Shown in pieces: positions 27,536-35,128 of a stretch of 64,000 nt of DNA; the stretch's first letter is position 1; every line of letters starts with the position of its first letter. The notes below the pieces were generated by a model. The model saw only the letters and a program-made list of their open reading frames with translations. It ran no database searches and was not told where the DNA came from. The position numbers and the translations under genes are program-made. The stretch is from Myroides sp. NP-2 (GTDB lineage Bacteria > Bacteroidota > Bacteroidia > Flavobacteriales > Flavobacteriaceae): the NCBI RefSeq assembly GCF_014145665.1, contig NZ_JACHTD010000012.1, positions 62,001-126,000 on the forward strand, read 5' to 3'.

Positions 27536-28108
27536 ATGAAAAATCCATCAACTTATTTAGCCCCAACGTACTTAAACGATGTTGTAACCTATGAAGAACC
27601 TTTGTATTTTCAAGACATGATTGATATCGAATGGAGGGGACAAATCCAATCCACCACAGGAGGAAGAAAGTTTAAGCTCTACTATTGTGGAACCTATGAC
27701 GAAGCTATAAAACTGTTGGTCGATCAAGACGATTTTCCTGTTGTGATCTATGCAGAAGATTGCCAAACCAAGGAGCGTATTCTCCTTTTTGATTATGCCA
27801 AGCACGGCTATGATGCGCTATTTTGTGATGAATATGAAGAAGAAATACTCAAACAACGGGAGGGAGAACTACAACCGTTGCATTTAGGTGGAGAAACGGA
27901 ATTTGAAATCCTCGTCTATGCGTATTATGGTATTGATTATGACGATGAAATGGAAGAATTTTTAAATGAAGAAGGGGAAATTGAATTGATCTCAGGAGAA
28001 ATTATTTCACCGGAAGACCTCAAACGCAATGGTTTTGATTTTTTTGGTATGGATGTGATTGACACAAAAGGAAATCGACAAAGGATTGTGGAGTTTGAAT
28101 TGGCGTAA
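27536..28108 (+). CDS. Conserved hypothetical acidic protein
   Basis: 190 residues, strongly acidic (runs such as DYDDEMEEFLNEEGEIELISGE), no signal peptide or membrane segment. The pattern of alternating strands and the N-terminal TYLAPTYLNDVVTYEEPLYFQD are not from any family I can name. It is divergent from the RluA-type gene and convergent with the serine hydrolase. Start taken at ATG 27536, not the TTG two codons upstream. Confidence 0.7.
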   Translation: MKNPSTYLAPTYLNDVVTYEEPLYFQDMIDIEWRGQIQSTTGGRKFKLYYCGTYDEAIKLLVDQDDFPVVIYAEDCQTKERILLFDYAKHGYDALFCDEYEEEILKQREGELQPLHLGGETEFEILVYAYYGIDYDDEMEEFLNEEGEIELISGEIISPEDLKRNGFDFFGMDVIDTKGNRQRIVEFELA

Positions 28109-28133
28109 TGACAGGGCTGCTTTAGCCCTGTCA
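28109..28133. terminator. Hairpin between convergent genes
   Basis: 10-bp perfect stem (TGACAGGGCT with AGCCCTGTCA) around GCTTT. The T-run is missing, so its efficiency as an intrinsic terminator is uncertain. Confidence 0.55.
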
Positions 28134-28163
28134 AGTTAATGAAATCGTTAAAAAGGGAAGAAT

Positions 28164-29237
28164 CTACAAGTGTTGGCGCAAGACTTTTAATGCTTGCGCA
28201 ACACCTTCTTGCGCTAGAGGTGTTCCACTATTCGCTAGTAGAATATAGGCTTTATGTGAAGTGGTATCGATCAAACAGTAGGAGAAGAACGTACCATCAG
28301 AACCGGCGTGTTCATATTGTAGTTGCTTGCTTTTTTTTGTCACTACCCATCCTAAGGAATAGGGGTGTTTTGTACTAAATAAATCGCGATACAAAGCGGC
28401 AGAAAGTACGTTGTTTGCCCTTGAAAGACCAGCTAAATTGAGCTGAATGTACTTGATGTAGCTGAAGACAGTCATGCTTAAATCACCAGCAGGTTCAATC
28501 AAGCTGAGGTCGTATTCAAATGTCGGTGGAACAGGAGTTAGTTCTCCTTCGGACAAGGCATGTCCCCAAGGCTGATCCTCTAAGTTTCGATTGGGCCATC
28601 CGATTACATAGTTGAGGTGTAGTTCGTCTCCTAAAATTTCCTGAACTAGTGTTTCCCATGATTTGTTCGTTACTTTTTCCAGCATGGATGCCGCAGTCGA
28701 ATATCCTGCATTGGAATAGAAGTACGGTTCTTTTGTTTCAATGGGATCTTGAGTCAGCACAAACTGAGAAAAAGCGGTTCGCTGCTGTTGTTTTGTTCCC
28801 GAAAAAGGTGGAAGAGCTAATCGTTCTGTACCATTAGTATAGGCGTGAACCCCTGCACGATGCGACAGAAAATCAGCAAGAGTAGCCTTGTAATATTCGG
28901 GTTTGGCTTGTTTTTTTGCCTCAGGATATAAATCGAAATAGGTTGTATCCCAGCTAATAAGCCCCTTTTGAACGAGGGTAGCCGCGATAAAAGCGGTGAT
29001 CGCTTTGGAGTTGGATCCCAAGTGAAAATAGTCGACCAAGGACGCATTGTTACGCGTATCTGTACTTTTGTGTGTGCCTGATGTTCCCAAGCTGAGAATA
29101 CTGTCTTGGGTAATCACCGCATAGGTCAACTGGGGAATCTCATGTGCTTGTCTAATTTGTTCAATTTGATCATCTATCGTTTGCGCTTGAGGCGCCTGCA
29201 TCGTTAAGATGAATAGAAGGAAGATTACTTTTTTCAT
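28164..29237 (-). CDS. Serine hydrolase, class C beta-lactamase-like
   Basis: 357 residues with a signal peptide (KKVIFLLFILTMQAPQAQ). The beta-lactamase/penicillin-binding fold shows the catalytic S75-x-x-K78 (GSNSKA), the Tyr motif YSNAGYSTAA (about 170), and HAGSDGTFFS near the C-terminus in place of KTG. Likely periplasmic esterase or peptidase; a true beta-lactamase is possible but not supported, since this family is mostly broad hydrolases. It is a lone gene between a convergent acidic-protein gene and divergent ffh. Confidence 0.88.
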   Translation of the reverse strand: MKKVIFLLFILTMQAPQAQTIDDQIEQIRQAHEIPQLTYAVITQDSILSLGTSGTHKSTDTRNNASLVDYFHLGSNSKAITAFIAATLVQKGLISWDTTYFDLYPEAKKQAKPEYYKATLADFLSHRAGVHAYTNGTERLALPPFSGTKQQQRTAFSQFVLTQDPIETKEPYFYSNAGYSTAASMLEKVTNKSWETLVQEILGDELHLNYVIGWPNRNLEDQPWGHALSEGELTPVPPTFEYDLSLIEPAGDLSMTVFSYIKYIQLNLAGLSRANNVLSAALYRDLFSTKHPYSLGWVVTKKSKQLQYEHAGSDGTFFSYCLIDTTSHKAYILLANSGTPLAQEGVAQALKVLRQHL

Positions 29238-29428
29238 AGTGGAATAATTCTAGTTCATCCAATTAAGGTACGAAATAAATCGCGGAAATGGAGTTTCCAA
29301 TAGCAATAAAAAGCTTTATGGTGCGAAAAACAAGGCAGCAATACCTGCTGTTTCTTCCCTAAAAAGAGAAGAAAATAACAGTGCAGACGATATTATTTTT
29401 AAAAAAGACTATTTTCCTGCTTTTGCTT

Positions 29429-29460
29429 TTTGTGACTTAAGGAGTTATATAGTATCTTTG
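29429..29460 (+). promoter_or_regulatory. Promoter of ffh (-33 and -7 boxes)
   Basis: TTTG (29429-29432), 20 bases, TATCTTTG (29453-29460); 28 bases before the ffh ATG. Confidence 0.75.
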
Positions 29461-29488
29461 GCGCTTCAAAGTAGTAAATAATACCGAT

Positions 29489-30826
29489 ATGTTTGATAAT
29501 TTAAGCGATAAATTAGATAAAGCCTTTCATATTCTTAAGGGACATGGTAAAATTACAGAGGTAAACGTGGCAGATACCTTAAAAGAGGTGCGTAGAGCCC
29601 TTTTAGATGCCGACGTTAACTTTAAGATTGCCAAAGATTTTACGAATAAAGTAAAAGATAAAGCCTTAGGACAAGATGTATTGACTACGCTTCAACCGGG
29701 TCAATTGATGATCAAAATCGTGAAAGACGAATTGACGCAATTGATGGGGGGGGAAGCTGCTGGAATTAATCTATCGGGTAATCCTTCTGTTATCTTAATG
29801 TCAGGTTTACAAGGATCAGGTAAAACAACCTTTTCGGGTAAATTGGCGAACTTCTTAAAAACAAAAAAGAACAAAAAACCGTTATTGGTAGCGTGTGACG
29901 TATATCGTCCTGCGGCTATTAATCAGTTGCACGTTGTAGGGGAGCAATTAGGAATAGAAGTATATTCAGAAGAAGGAAACAACAATCCGGTTCAAATTGC
30001 TGAGAATGCAATTAAACATGCGAAATCAAATGGTTTTAATGTCGTAATCGTCGATACAGCTGGTCGTTTGGCCGTTGATGAAGAGATGATGACGGAGATT
30101 GCCAATATTCACAAAGCAATTGCGCCACATGAAACCTTGTTCGTTGTGGATTCCATGACAGGACAAGACGCTGTAAATACAGCTAAAGCATTTAATGATC
30201 GTCTGAATTTTGACGGGGTAATCCTTACAAAATTAGATGGAGATACACGCGGTGGAGCTGCGATTTCTATTAAATCCGTAGTGAATAAGCCGATCAAGTT
30301 CATCGGAACAGGAGAGAAAATGGATGCGATTGACGTATTCTATCCAGAACGTATGGCTGATCGTATCTTGGGGATGGGAGACGTTATTTCCTTAGTGGAA
30401 CGTGCACAGGCACAATACGACGAGGAGGAAGCGCGTAAAATCCAAAAGAAAATCGCGAAAAATGAGTTCGGTTTTGACGATTTCTTATCGCAAATCCAAC
30501 AAGTGAAAAAAATGGGTAGCATGAAAGACTTAGTCGGAATGTTACCAGGAGTAGGAAAAGCATTGAAAGATGTCGAAATTGAAGATGATGCGTTCAAACA
30601 CATCGAAGCGATTATCCACTCGATGACACCAAAAGAAAGAGCAACACCATCTGTTCTAGATGCAAAGCGAAAACAACGTATCGCCAAAGGATCAGGTACG
30701 GATATCCAACAAGTCAATCAATTGTTGAAACAATTCGATCAAATGAGTAAAATGATGAAGATGATGCAAGGAGCAAAAGGAAAGAATTTGATGCGAATGA
30801 TGGGGCAAATGAAAGGCATGCAATAA
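29489..30826 (+). CDS. ffh: Signal recognition particle protein Ffh
   Basis: SRP54 GTPase that binds signal peptides and 4.5S RNA and delivers ribosomes to FtsY. 445 residues: N domain (1-85), G domain with G1 GLQGSGKTT (106-114), DTAGRLAVDEEMM (G3), TKLDGDTRGGAA (G4 and insertion) and GTGEKMD (G5), then the methionine-rich M domain (about 325-445; MSKMMKMMQGAKGKNLMRMMGQM). It has its own promoter. folD follows after a terminator-like hairpin, so the two are probably partly uncoupled. No 4.5S RNA gene was found nearby. Confidence 0.97.
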   Translation: MFDNLSDKLDKAFHILKGHGKITEVNVADTLKEVRRALLDADVNFKIAKDFTNKVKDKALGQDVLTTLQPGQLMIKIVKDELTQLMGGEAAGINLSGNPSVILMSGLQGSGKTTFSGKLANFLKTKKNKKPLLVACDVYRPAAINQLHVVGEQLGIEVYSEEGNNNPVQIAENAIKHAKSNGFNVVIVDTAGRLAVDEEMMTEIANIHKAIAPHETLFVVDSMTGQDAVNTAKAFNDRLNFDGVILTKLDGDTRGGAAISIKSVVNKPIKFIGTGEKMDAIDVFYPERMADRILGMGDVISLVERAQAQYDEEEARKIQKKIAKNEFGFDDFLSQIQQVKKMGSMKDLVGMLPGVGKALKDVEIEDDAFKHIEAIIHSMTPKERATPSVLDAKRKQRIAKGSGTDIQQVNQLLKQFDQMSKMMKMMQGAKGKNLMRMMGQMKGMQ

Positions 30827-30833
30827 AAATTAA

Positions 30834-30879
30834 AAAGAAGGTTTAAGGTTCACAATGAAGTTTAAACCTTCTTTATTTT
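30834..30879 (+). terminator. Terminator between ffh and folD
   Basis: 13-bp perfect stem (30834-30846 with 30862-30874) then TATTTT. An ATG at 30855 in its loop opens a short extension of folD that is not credible. Confidence 0.8.
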
Positions 30880-30911
30880 ACATACAACAACACACTAATT
30901 ATTACGATTTA

Positions 30912-31799
30912 ATGCAACTACTAGACGGAAAAAAGGTATCAGAAGATATCAAAAACGAGATCGCTGCTGAAGTTCAACAAATGAAAGCACGCGGAGAAAA
31001 AGTACCTCATTTGGCAGCAGTGCTTGTGGGAAGCAATGGAGCAAGTTTAACTTACGTTGGAAGTAAGGTAAAATCATGTGAACAAATTGGATTCGAATCT
31101 ACTTTAGTCGCTTTACCTGAAGAAACAACAGAAGTAGAGTTATTGGCAAAGATTAAAGAATTGAATGAAGATCCTGCGATTGATGGGTATATTGTTCAAT
31201 TGCCTTTGCCCAAACACATTGACGAGCAAAAAATCTTGATGGCGGTTGATGCAGACAAAGACGTTGATGGATTCCATCCAACAAACTTTGGTAAAATGGC
31301 CTTAGAAATGGAAACGTTCTTACCAGCAACTCCATACGGAATTATGGAGTTATTAGAGCGCTACAAAGTGGAAACTGCAGGTAAAAACGTGGTCGTAATT
31401 GGTCGTTCACATATCGTTGGTCGCCCAATGAGTATTTTGCTAAGCCGAAAAGGATACCCTGGAGATGCAACGGTTACCTTAACACACAGCCGTACCAAAG
31501 ATATCGCTGCTATTACAAGAGAAGCGGATATCATTATCTCTGCGTTAGGAGTACCCTATTTCTTAAAAGCAGATATGGTAAAAGAAGGCGTAACAGTAGT
31601 GGATGTGGGAATTACACGCGTTCCAGATGAAAACGCACCAAGAGGCTATGTAATTGCTGGAGATGTGGACTTTGAAGAAGTAAGCAAAAAAGCAGCCTTC
31701 ATCACCCCAGTACCAGGAGGAGTTGGTCCGATGACCATTGCCATGCTACTAAAAAATACACTTTTAGCGCGTGCAAGACGTGCGAAAAAAGGAGAATAA
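30912..31799 (+). CDS. folD: Bifunctional methylenetetrahydrofolate dehydrogenase/cyclohydrolase
   Basis: Cytosolic FolD interconverts methylene-, methenyl- and formyl-tetrahydrofolate using NADP. 295 residues. Conserved features: [13 protein letters not shown] (catalytic Lys in YxxxK), [28 protein letters not shown], and the NADP-binding [14 protein letters not shown] and [14 protein letters not shown]. Start at 30912 (MQLLDGKKV), the usual family N-terminus. With folP at 61347 it contributes to folate metabolism, but they are not linked here. Confidence 0.97.
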   Translation: MQLLDGKKVSEDIKNEIAAEVQQMKARGEKVPHLAAVLVGSNGASLTYVGSKVKSCEQIGFESTLVALPEETTEVELLAKIKELNEDPAIDGYIVQLPLPKHIDEQKILMAVDADKDVDGFHPTNFGKMALEMETFLPATPYGIMELLERYKVETAGKNVVVIGRSHIVGRPMSILLSRKGYPGDATVTLTHSRTKDIAAITREADIIISALGVPYFLKADMVKEGVTVVDVGITRVPDENAPRGYVIAGDVDFEEVSKKAAFITPVPGGVGPMTIAMLLKNTLLARARRAKKGE

Positions 31800-31804
31800 T
31801 ATAC

Positions 31805-31836
31805 AAAGGGTGTCCAAAAGGGCATCCTTTTATTTT
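31805..31836 (+). terminator. Terminator of folD
   Basis: 11-bp stem (31805-31815 with 31820-31830, two G-U pairs) followed by T-rich bases. Confidence 0.75.
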
Positions 31837-31879
31837 GGTGAATCTTCAACTTTGAATTGGAAGAAAGAGGTACAACAGT

Positions 31880-32425
31880 TTAACCCAATCGTTCTACCAC
31901 TTCTTCCCAAGAATTTAGTCGATTGGGATAATCGATCTTAGCGTTGTGATACGCTGTGAATAGAAAACCATTTGCGCCAAATCCAACTAAATTTTCCGTC
32001 ATATCATCCAATATGATATCCGCTTTAATTATAGGTTTATTCGCACAAAAAATCAGTTTTTTCCACGTTAATTCAGGGAAGTTTTTGGCTATAAAAGTAC
32101 AGCGTGAAGCTAGAGAAAGAGGAAATTCTAAAGCTGCTGAAACAACATAAATATCGTATTTTTCTGAAAGAATTGCGATGCCCTCTTGTGCACCTTCTAT
32201 AACAGCTACTTCTTGATAAAAATTCACCCTATTTTGTTGTTCCTTGATAAAGGAGATGTGAGAAAAAGGCAAACAATCATAAATAGTTTTTCCAAAAAGA
32301 TCTTGTTTGCTTAGATGAGTGGAGTAAGCCTTGTTGTATTGCTCTACTAGTAAAGTAATAGAATCCGCAAGAACTTCATCCATATCGACTGCTAGGATGG
32401 GTTTTAAAGTTTCTCTTCTATTCAT
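31880..32425 (-). CDS. 5'(3')-deoxyribonucleotidase-like HAD phosphatase
   Basis: 181-residue HAD-superfamily protein. Motif I is DMDEVLAD (about 14-21), motif II lies around VVSAALEFP, motif III Lys is in the KKLIFC segment, and motif IV is DIILDDMTENL. The layout matches the small bacterial relatives of mitochondrial 5'(3')-deoxyribonucleotidase, which dephosphorylate dUMP/dTMP and so trim dNTP pools. It is cytosolic, with no signal. It stands alone; upstream is the repeat-rich region. Confidence 0.88.
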   Translation of the reverse strand: MNRRETLKPILAVDMDEVLADSITLLVEQYNKAYSTHLSKQDLFGKTIYDCLPFSHISFIKEQQNRVNFYQEVAVIEGAQEGIAILSEKYDIYVVSAALEFPLSLASRCTFIAKNFPELTWKKLIFCANKPIIKADIILDDMTENLVGFGANGFLFTAYHNAKIDYPNRLNSWEEVVERLG

Positions 32426-32660
32426 GGACGGGTTGGGGTTTAAGTGATGAATAAAAATAAACTATTTTTTATTTTAAATAATTGATTTAGTGCTGTTTAT
32501 TTTTGTTTTAACTAAAAATTTAAACTAATAAAACAGTAGCTTTTATTTAATACAAACAACAAATTGTTTTGTCTCACTAGGCGAGTGATTGTAGATTCAA
32601 AATTGACTATATAGCACAAAGAATAACCCGCACAACTAACAAACCGTGCAAATTTCGTTT

Positions 32661-32772
32661 CTCTTTGCTTGTCGCTCTTTGCTCTTTGCTCGTTGCTCTT
32701 TGCTCGTCGCTCGTTGCCCGTCGCTCGTTGCCCGTCGCTCGTTGCTCTTTGCTCTTTGCTCGTCGCTCGTTG
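32661..32772 (-). repeat. Heptamer array 2, 16 units
   Basis: 112 bp, 16 seven-base units in register on the minus sense (CTCTTTG, CTCGTTG, CTCGTCG, CCCGTCG, CTTGTCG). It is preceded by AACCGTGCAAATTTCGTTT, which also precedes array 3, and is followed by the 30-bp conserved end. Long open frames across it are artefacts of the stop-free unit. Confidence 0.9.
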
Positions 32773-32794
32773 TAAAGCACAATTATCTTACAAA
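32765..32794 (-). repeat. 30-bp conserved end of the heptamer element, copy 2
   Basis: Reverse complement of 19843-19872, identical over all 30 bases; it begins in the last heptamer (GCTCGTTG) and runs into unique DNA. Confidence 0.85.
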
Positions 32795-33066
32795 CGAAGA
32801 GATTTAACAAATCGTAGCGTAGCGAAGATTCATCGAACACCAAAACAAAATATAAACCAGGTGAGATAAACCGTGCAAACCGCGCAAATAACAAACCGCG
32901 CAAAGAACAAATCATAGATTCATCGAACACCAAAACAAAATATAAACCAGGTGAGATAAACCGTGCAAATCGTGCAAATAACAAACCGCGCAAATAACAA
33001 ATCATAGATTCATCAAACACCAAAACCAATATAAACCAGGTGAGATAAACCGTGCAAATTTCGTTT

Positions 33067-33108
33067 CTCTTTGCTCGTCGCTCTTTGCTCGTCGTTCGAT
33101 GCTCGTTG
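33067..33108 (-). repeat. Heptamer array 3, 6 units
   Basis: CTCTTTG, CTCGTCG, CTCTTTG, CTCGTCG, TTCGATG, CTCGTTG. It has the same left flank as array 2 and the same 30-bp right end, so arrays 2 and 3 are copies of one element of different length. Confidence 0.88.
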
Positions 33109-33130
33109 TAAAGCACAATTATCTTACAAA
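33101..33130 (-). repeat. 30-bp conserved end of the heptamer element, copy 3
   Basis: Identical to 32765-32794 and to the reverse complement of 19843-19872. Confidence 0.85.
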
Positions 33131-33365
33131 CCGTTCAACTAACAAACCGTGCAAACCGCGCAAAGAACAAACCGCGCAAAGTAAAGATTCATCGAACACA
33201 AAACAAAATATAAACCAGGTGAGATATACTACACAAAATATTTATTGTCCACTAAATCATTCATTAAAACAACTTAGTTGTATTACTGACTTATTTTTCA
33301 TACATTAGATATAGTTTTTAATTAATGAGTGATATTTCATTTATTAATAGTTAAATTCGATTCTT

Positions 33366-33713
33366 ATGAGTAATATATCGGACATTAGTGTACTTTCGGA
33401 TAAAGCAATACTCCAACAGATTGGATTGTTTATCCAACAAACGCGAATCAAGCAAAATCTAACCCAAGACGAGGTAGCTACACAAGCGGCAATTAGTCGT
33501 TCAACATTGAGCTTGATCGAACGAGGGGACAATCTATCTTTAGTTAACTTAATTAAAATTTTGCGCACCTTGGATGCCTTGTACGTTTTACAGTCTTTTG
33601 AAGTAAGAGATGAATTAAGTCCATTGCAATTAGCTAAAGGAGAGAAGAAAAAACGCCAACGCGCGTCTAAACTAAGGGAGGATAATCCGGATAATACTGA
33701 TTTAGGATGGTAA
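33366..33713 (+). CDS. hipB: HipB-like antitoxin, XRE-family regulator
   Basis: 115-residue DNA-binding protein with a Cro/CI helix-turn-helix (about 15-75: IGLFIQQTRIKQNLTQDEVATQAAISRSTLSLIERG). The tail is basic (GEKKKRQRASKLRE). It overlaps the hipA start by 7 bases, the classic antitoxin-first arrangement. By analogy with HipB it should bind the operon promoter and neutralise the kinase. The AT-rich DNA just upstream (33240-33365) would hold its operator, but I see no clear paired sites. Confidence 0.85.
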   Translation: MSNISDISVLSDKAILQQIGLFIQQTRIKQNLTQDEVATQAAISRSTLSLIERGDNLSLVNLIKILRTLDALYVLQSFEVRDELSPLQLAKGEKKKRQRASKLREDNPDNTDLGW

Positions 33714-34993
33714 CAACAGCTTTTGTTCGACTATATGGTCAGTTGGTAGGTGCTGTAGCCTGGGATGCACAGAGAGGAATCGCCAGCTTTGAATATGATC
33801 CTAAATTTAATTTAGAGCAGTTTCCTATTGCTCCACTCAAAATGCCAACAAAAAATAGAATTTACAGCTTTCCCGAGTTTCGCGATAGTGAAACCTTTAA
33901 AGGTTTACCCGGTTTACTAGCAGATGCTTTACCTGATCGATACGGAAAGGAGTTGATTAACGCATGGCTGGCTCGACAAGGACGCCCAGACAATAGTTTA
34001 AATCCGGTGGAACTACTGTGTTTCATCGGTAAACGAGGCATGGGCGCGCTATCGTTTGAACCTACCTTGATCAAAGAAGTCCCTTCTTATGATATTGAAC
34101 TGACGGCATTAATTGAAACCACTAAATTGCTTTTGGAGAAAAAAGAAAATATTTCAATTCAGACCCAAGCCAATATGGAGGATGTGATGATGGATGTATT
34201 AAAAATGGGAACATCAGCAGGAGGTGCACGCCCCAAAGCGATTATTGCCTATAACGAAAAAACAGGACAAATCAAATCGGGACAAGCTCTTGTAGATTCC
34301 GATTTTGAACATTGGATCATCAAGTTTGACGAAGTCAGTGACGTGCAGTTTGGAGAATCTAAAGGCTATGGTCGTGTAGAAATGGCGTATTATAAAATGG
34401 CTACCGATTTCGGGATTGAAATGATGGAATCGCGCTTAATCGAAGAAAATAATCGTGTGCATTTTATGACCAAGCGCTTTGATCGAATAAAAGGCAACCA
34501 AAAAATTCACAGCCAAACGCTTTGTGCCATACAGCATTACGACTTTGCGAATATTACCTCCTATAGCTATGAGCAAGTCTTTCAAACCATGCGTCAATTG
34601 CGATTGTCCTATGCGGAAGCGGAACAAATGTTTAAGCGAATGATTTTTAACGTGATTGCGCGAAACTGTGATGATCACACCAAAAACTTTTCTTTTTTGA
34701 TGACACAAGAAGGCAAGTGGAAATTAGCACCTGCTTATGATATTTGCTTTGCTTATCGCCCGGATAGTGTATGGGTAAGTCAACATAACTTAAGTATTAA
34801 TGGAAAGCGTAAGGATTTTAAACGAGCAGATTTGATCGCTATTGCAGAACAAAATTCTATTCGAAACCCAGCGCAACTTATCGATAACTGCTTGACACTC
34901 GTTCAACAATGGCCATCCTATGCTCAAGCCTATCAAGTAGAGGAGGAAAAGATACGGAATATAGACCAATGGTTAATCAAAACGATGGCATAG
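33707..34993 (+). CDS. hipA: HipA-family serine/threonine kinase toxin
   Basis: 428 residues. N-terminal HipA domain (about 5-110; PLKMPTKNRIYSFPEF, GLPGLLADALPDRYG), then the kinase core: flexible loop GTSAGGARPKA (168-178), a candidate ATP-binding Lys in HWIIKFDE (206), catalytic loop NCDDHTKN (320-327) and metal-binding Asp345 in APAYDICF. All catalytic residues look intact. E. coli HipA phosphorylates glutamyl-tRNA synthetase, while other HipA-like kinases differ in target; the target here is unknown. It lies immediately beyond a block of repeats, in the most accessory-looking part of the window. Confidence 0.9.
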   Translation: MVTTAFVRLYGQLVGAVAWDAQRGIASFEYDPKFNLEQFPIAPLKMPTKNRIYSFPEFRDSETFKGLPGLLADALPDRYGKELINAWLARQGRPDNSLNPVELLCFIGKRGMGALSFEPTLIKEVPSYDIELTALIETTKLLLEKKENISIQTQANMEDVMMDVLKMGTSAGGARPKAIIAYNEKTGQIKSGQALVDSDFEHWIIKFDEVSDVQFGESKGYGRVEMAYYKMATDFGIEMMESRLIEENNRVHFMTKRFDRIKGNQKIHSQTLCAIQHYDFANITSYSYEQVFQTMRQLRLSYAEAEQMFKRMIFNVIARNCDDHTKNFSFLMTQEGKWKLAPAYDICFAYRPDSVWVSQHNLSINGKRKDFKRADLIAIAEQNSIRNPAQLIDNCLTLVQQWPSYAQAYQVEEEKIRNIDQWLIKTMA

Positions 34994-35128
34994 CGCCAAT
35001 AGGAGGGAGATTTTATTTAACTTCATCAAAATCATACAAGAAGTAAATCACACAATATCAGTAACATTTGTTACATACTATTCCAATATTAATGCCTATT
35101 TTGGAGTATCAAACTAAAAACTCACCCC

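Larger units (their letters stand above)
32827..33226 (+). repeat. 90-bp tandem repeat block interrupted by heptamer array 3
   Basis: Copies start with GATTCATCGAACACCAAAAC at 32827, 32917 and 33007, exactly 90 bp apart. Each holds TATAAACCAGGTGAGATAAAC and words of the form CCGTGCAAA/CCGCGCAAA. The first two are full, the third is cut at about 33058 where it passes into array 3, and a fourth partial copy lies at 33186-33226. No gene is present. Confidence 0.92.

Noticed and set aside
27429-27566. 46-residue extension of the RluA-type protein
   Set aside because: A promoter box lies inside it and it overlaps the divergent gene.
28109-28133. Small structured RNA
   Set aside because: A single 10-bp hairpin between convergent stops is better seen as a transcription end.
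29238-29488. 4.5S RNA gene next to ffh
   Set aside because: I looked for the conserved GGAAGCAG-type tetraloop region and did not find it on either strand.
30855-30911. 19-residue extension of FolD
   Set aside because: It starts in the loop of a terminator hairpin; the family start is at 30912.
32607-33308. Open frames across the repeat block
   Set aside because: They translate heptamers and 90-bp repeat copies; no start signals, no domain, and the translation repeats itself.
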